Positions 62,607 to 64,000 of a stretch of 64,000 nt of DNA are shown in pieces. The translations under genes were made by a program, and so were the position numbers. Source of the stretch: Polyangiaceae bacterium (GTDB lineage Bacteria; Myxococcota_A; Polyangia; Polyangiales; Polyangiaceae). The stretch is from assembly GCA_041389725.1 (NCBI GenBank), contig JAWKRG010000009.1:124001-188000 (forward strand). The letters run 5' to 3'. The stretch's first letter is position 1. Every line of letters starts with the position of its first letter. The notes under the pieces were generated by a model, which ran no database searches, had not been told where the DNA came from, and saw nothing but the letters and a program-made list of their open reading frames with translations.

Positions 62607-64000
62607 TCAGATTTCGTGGGGCATCAGATCGTGGGGCGAGCGGAAGAACTGGGTGGGTGAATACGAACCCAGGCAGGAAACCCGTCGGGCATAGATGTCG
62701 GCGTATAGGTTCACCTGCAGGCCGAAGCTGCTCATCTCGTGTTCTTCTTTCAGCAGCGAGCCCCAGTAGGGGTGAAAGGCGTCGTCCACGCGCTCGATGA
62801 GCCCCGCGTGTTCGTGATCGGCGCGGCGCATCTCGGAGCGAATGCGCTCGATGGCCTTCTTCACCCGGACCCGATCGGCGCCGACGTCCAGGGCGCCGGC
62901 GCCGTTGCTCTGGCGGGACAGGTCTTTGAAGCGAGCTTGATAGAAGCGAAGCTCGTCTTCGAGCTTGTCGCGGATCTCGTACAGCTCGCGCACGCGAGTC
63001 ATCTCCGTGAGGCACGCGTCCTGTGCGCGAAGCTCTGCGTCCAGCTCCTGCAGGATGAATAGCGTGCGCCAGCTCGACTCCTTCTTGGAGCGCAGAATGT
63101 CGCCGTAGATGTGATCCCCCACGTAGAGCACGCTCGAGCCGAGCACCCCCGTGAGTCGCTCGAAGTCTCGCAAGTTGCCACCCTCGTAGAGGCGCCCGCG
63201 TTCCAAGGTTTTCACCTGGCGCAGGACGCTGTCGTCGCGCTCCATGAAGGGACGGCCGTTGTGAAACCACGCGGGCTTCTGCGCGGAGCAGACGACGATG
63301 TCGAAGTAGTTTTGCCACGAGGGATACTCGGGCATGGCGTCGCCGAGCAGGAAGCGCAACATCTGGTCGGAGTAGCCCCAGGGCGAGTTGGTCAGCAAAA
63401 ACAGGCGTTTGCCCGCGGAGCGCAGCTTGTGCAGGGTCCGCGCCAGCGCCGCGTCTCGGTCGACGAAGCGCGCCAGATCTGCCGTGACTTGGGCGTAAAC
63501 CGAGCCGTCGCGATGCGCCTCGTCGATGGCGGCGCGCACGTCGCCGAAGAGCTTGCCGTAGTCCACCTGCTCTTTGTTGTGTTCGAGAGCGGCGACGATG
63601 GCGGCGAAGGCCGTGACCTCGGACAGGGCGAACAGGGTGTCGATCCAGTGATAGCGAGGCGTGTGCGGACGAATGCGCTTGTGGTGATAGAGCTCCAGCA
63701 ACTGCTCGCGGCTCAGGCGCTGCTGGCCGTGGTAGCCCTTGAGCACCACCTTGTGGCGGTCCATCTTGAGCACGTGACCGAAGCGCTTGTCGATCAGCAA
63801 GCCGCGGATCGGGAACCGAGTGTCGTAGGCCAAGCGTCGCAAGTAGCGCGGGTAGCCTCGGCGAATCAGCCGCTCCACGGTCAGCTCCACGCTGAGGGCA
63901 TCCATCGCGTCCTGGCGGTAGATGGCCAGCGTGTAGTCCATGTCGAAGCCGACCCACTCGATGCTCGACATGCGTAGGTTGCGATTGACGAAGACGCGAT
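62607..64000 (-). CDS. HAD-superfamily 5'-nucleotidase (cytosolic purine NT5C2-like), N-terminus outside window
   Basis: At least 464 residues. The HAD nucleophile motif is VGFDMDYTLAIY (first Asp nucleophile, second general acid), motif II is LFLLTNSPWGYSD, and motif III/IV is SSVLYVGDHIYGDILRSKK. PRYHWIDTLFALSEVTAFAAIV is typical of the eukaryotic-like purine 5'-nucleotidase family, which is spread in Myxococcota. The ATG at 63971 is not the likely start: the frame continues to the edge of the window with RVFVNRNLRM, a stretch that is conserved before the nucleophile motif in this family. The gene therefore begins outside the window. Confidence 0.85.
   Translation of the reverse strand, partial: RVFVNRNLRMSSIEWVGFDMDYTLAIYRQDAMDALSVELTVERLIRRGYPRYLRRLAYDTRFPIRGLLIDKRFGHVLKMDRHKVVLKGYHGQQRLSREQLLELYHHKRIRPHTPRYHWIDTLFALSEVTAFAAIVAALEHNKEQVDYGKLFGDVRAAIDEAHRDGSVYAQVTADLARFVDRDAALARTLHKLRSAGKRLFLLTNSPWGYSDQMLRFLLGDAMPEYPSWQNYFDIVVCSAQKPAWFHNGRPFMERDDSVLRQVKTLERGRLYEGGNLRDFERLTGVLGSSVLYVGDHIYGDILRSKKESSWRTLFILQELDAELRAQDACLTEMTRVRELYEIRDKLEDELRFYQARFKDLSRQSNGAGALDVGADRVRVKKAIERIRSEMRRADHEHAGLIERVDDAFHPYWGSLLKEEHEMSSFGLQVNLYADIYARRVSCLGSYSPTQFFRSPHDLMPHEI

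Overview
The window is GC-rich DNA of a member of the Myxococcota, most likely a Polyangiales (Sorangium-like) lineage. This is inferred from content: Ser/Thr kinases with C-terminal membrane segments, FHA-domain sigma-54 activators, many Cys/Gly-rich lipoproteins with Gly-Ser-Thr linkers, MYXO-CTERM-like tails, an MXAN_5187-like protein, and an OmpA protein with calcium-binding repeats. There are no rRNA or tRNA genes, no CRISPR array and no intact insertion sequence.

Left end (1-6.6 kb, + strand): a tightly packed operon for anaerobic breakdown of aromatic compounds. It holds benzoyl-CoA reductase subunits bcrB (5' end outside the window), bcrA and bcrD, a GNAT acetyltransferase, and the gamma and alpha subunits of 4-hydroxybenzoyl-CoA reductase (hcrC, hcrA). 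The beta subunit (hcrB), with the four-cysteine insertion specific to this enzyme, lies 8.4 kb away at 14,990 and is followed by a MocA-like cytidylyltransferase that would supply its molybdenum cofactor. Together they would strip the phenolic hydroxyl from 4-hydroxybenzoyl-CoA and then dearomatise benzoyl-CoA. Between the two parts lie an FHA/sigma-54 activator, lipoproteins, a Ser/Thr kinase with a TPR-like partner, and a zinc metalloprotease.

Middle (16.7-47.6 kb): mostly housekeeping and envelope genes in short units on both strands. They include a large Cys-rich lipoprotein, the threonine-to-glycine pair tdh-kbl, an SH3-like lipoprotein, a LysR regulator divergent from a TauE/SafE exporter with a palindrome between them, signal peptidase I, gpsA, a lipoprotein with eight Cys-rich repeats, a second FHA-GAF-sigma-54 activator, two HtrA-type proteases, cystathionine beta-synthase overlapping a convergent kinase, a YceI-like lipoprotein, an AlkA-type glycosylase, a lipoprotein esterase, a small zinc-ribbon protein and a PglZ/alkaline-phosphatase-like protein.

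The 517-bp gap at 47,612-48,128 contains a promoter, an RNA-like fold and an intrinsic terminator that together predict a structured noncoding RNA of about 239 nt.

Right end (48.1-64 kb): a cupredoxin-like / MXAN_5187-like / FadL-like operon (the last gene frameshifted by a 5-bp duplication), trxB, family-4 uracil-DNA glycosylase with a DUF2085 gene, a DUF4398-OmpA unit followed by a Cys-rich beta-barrel candidate, lexA, a cyclic-nucleotide-binding protein, an exbB-exbD-tonB unit, and a HAD 5'-nucleotidase cut by the window edge. Three diverged copies of a ~140-bp palindromic repeat occupy intergenic gaps, and a 173-bp element with 15-bp terminal inverted repeats lies at 40,380.
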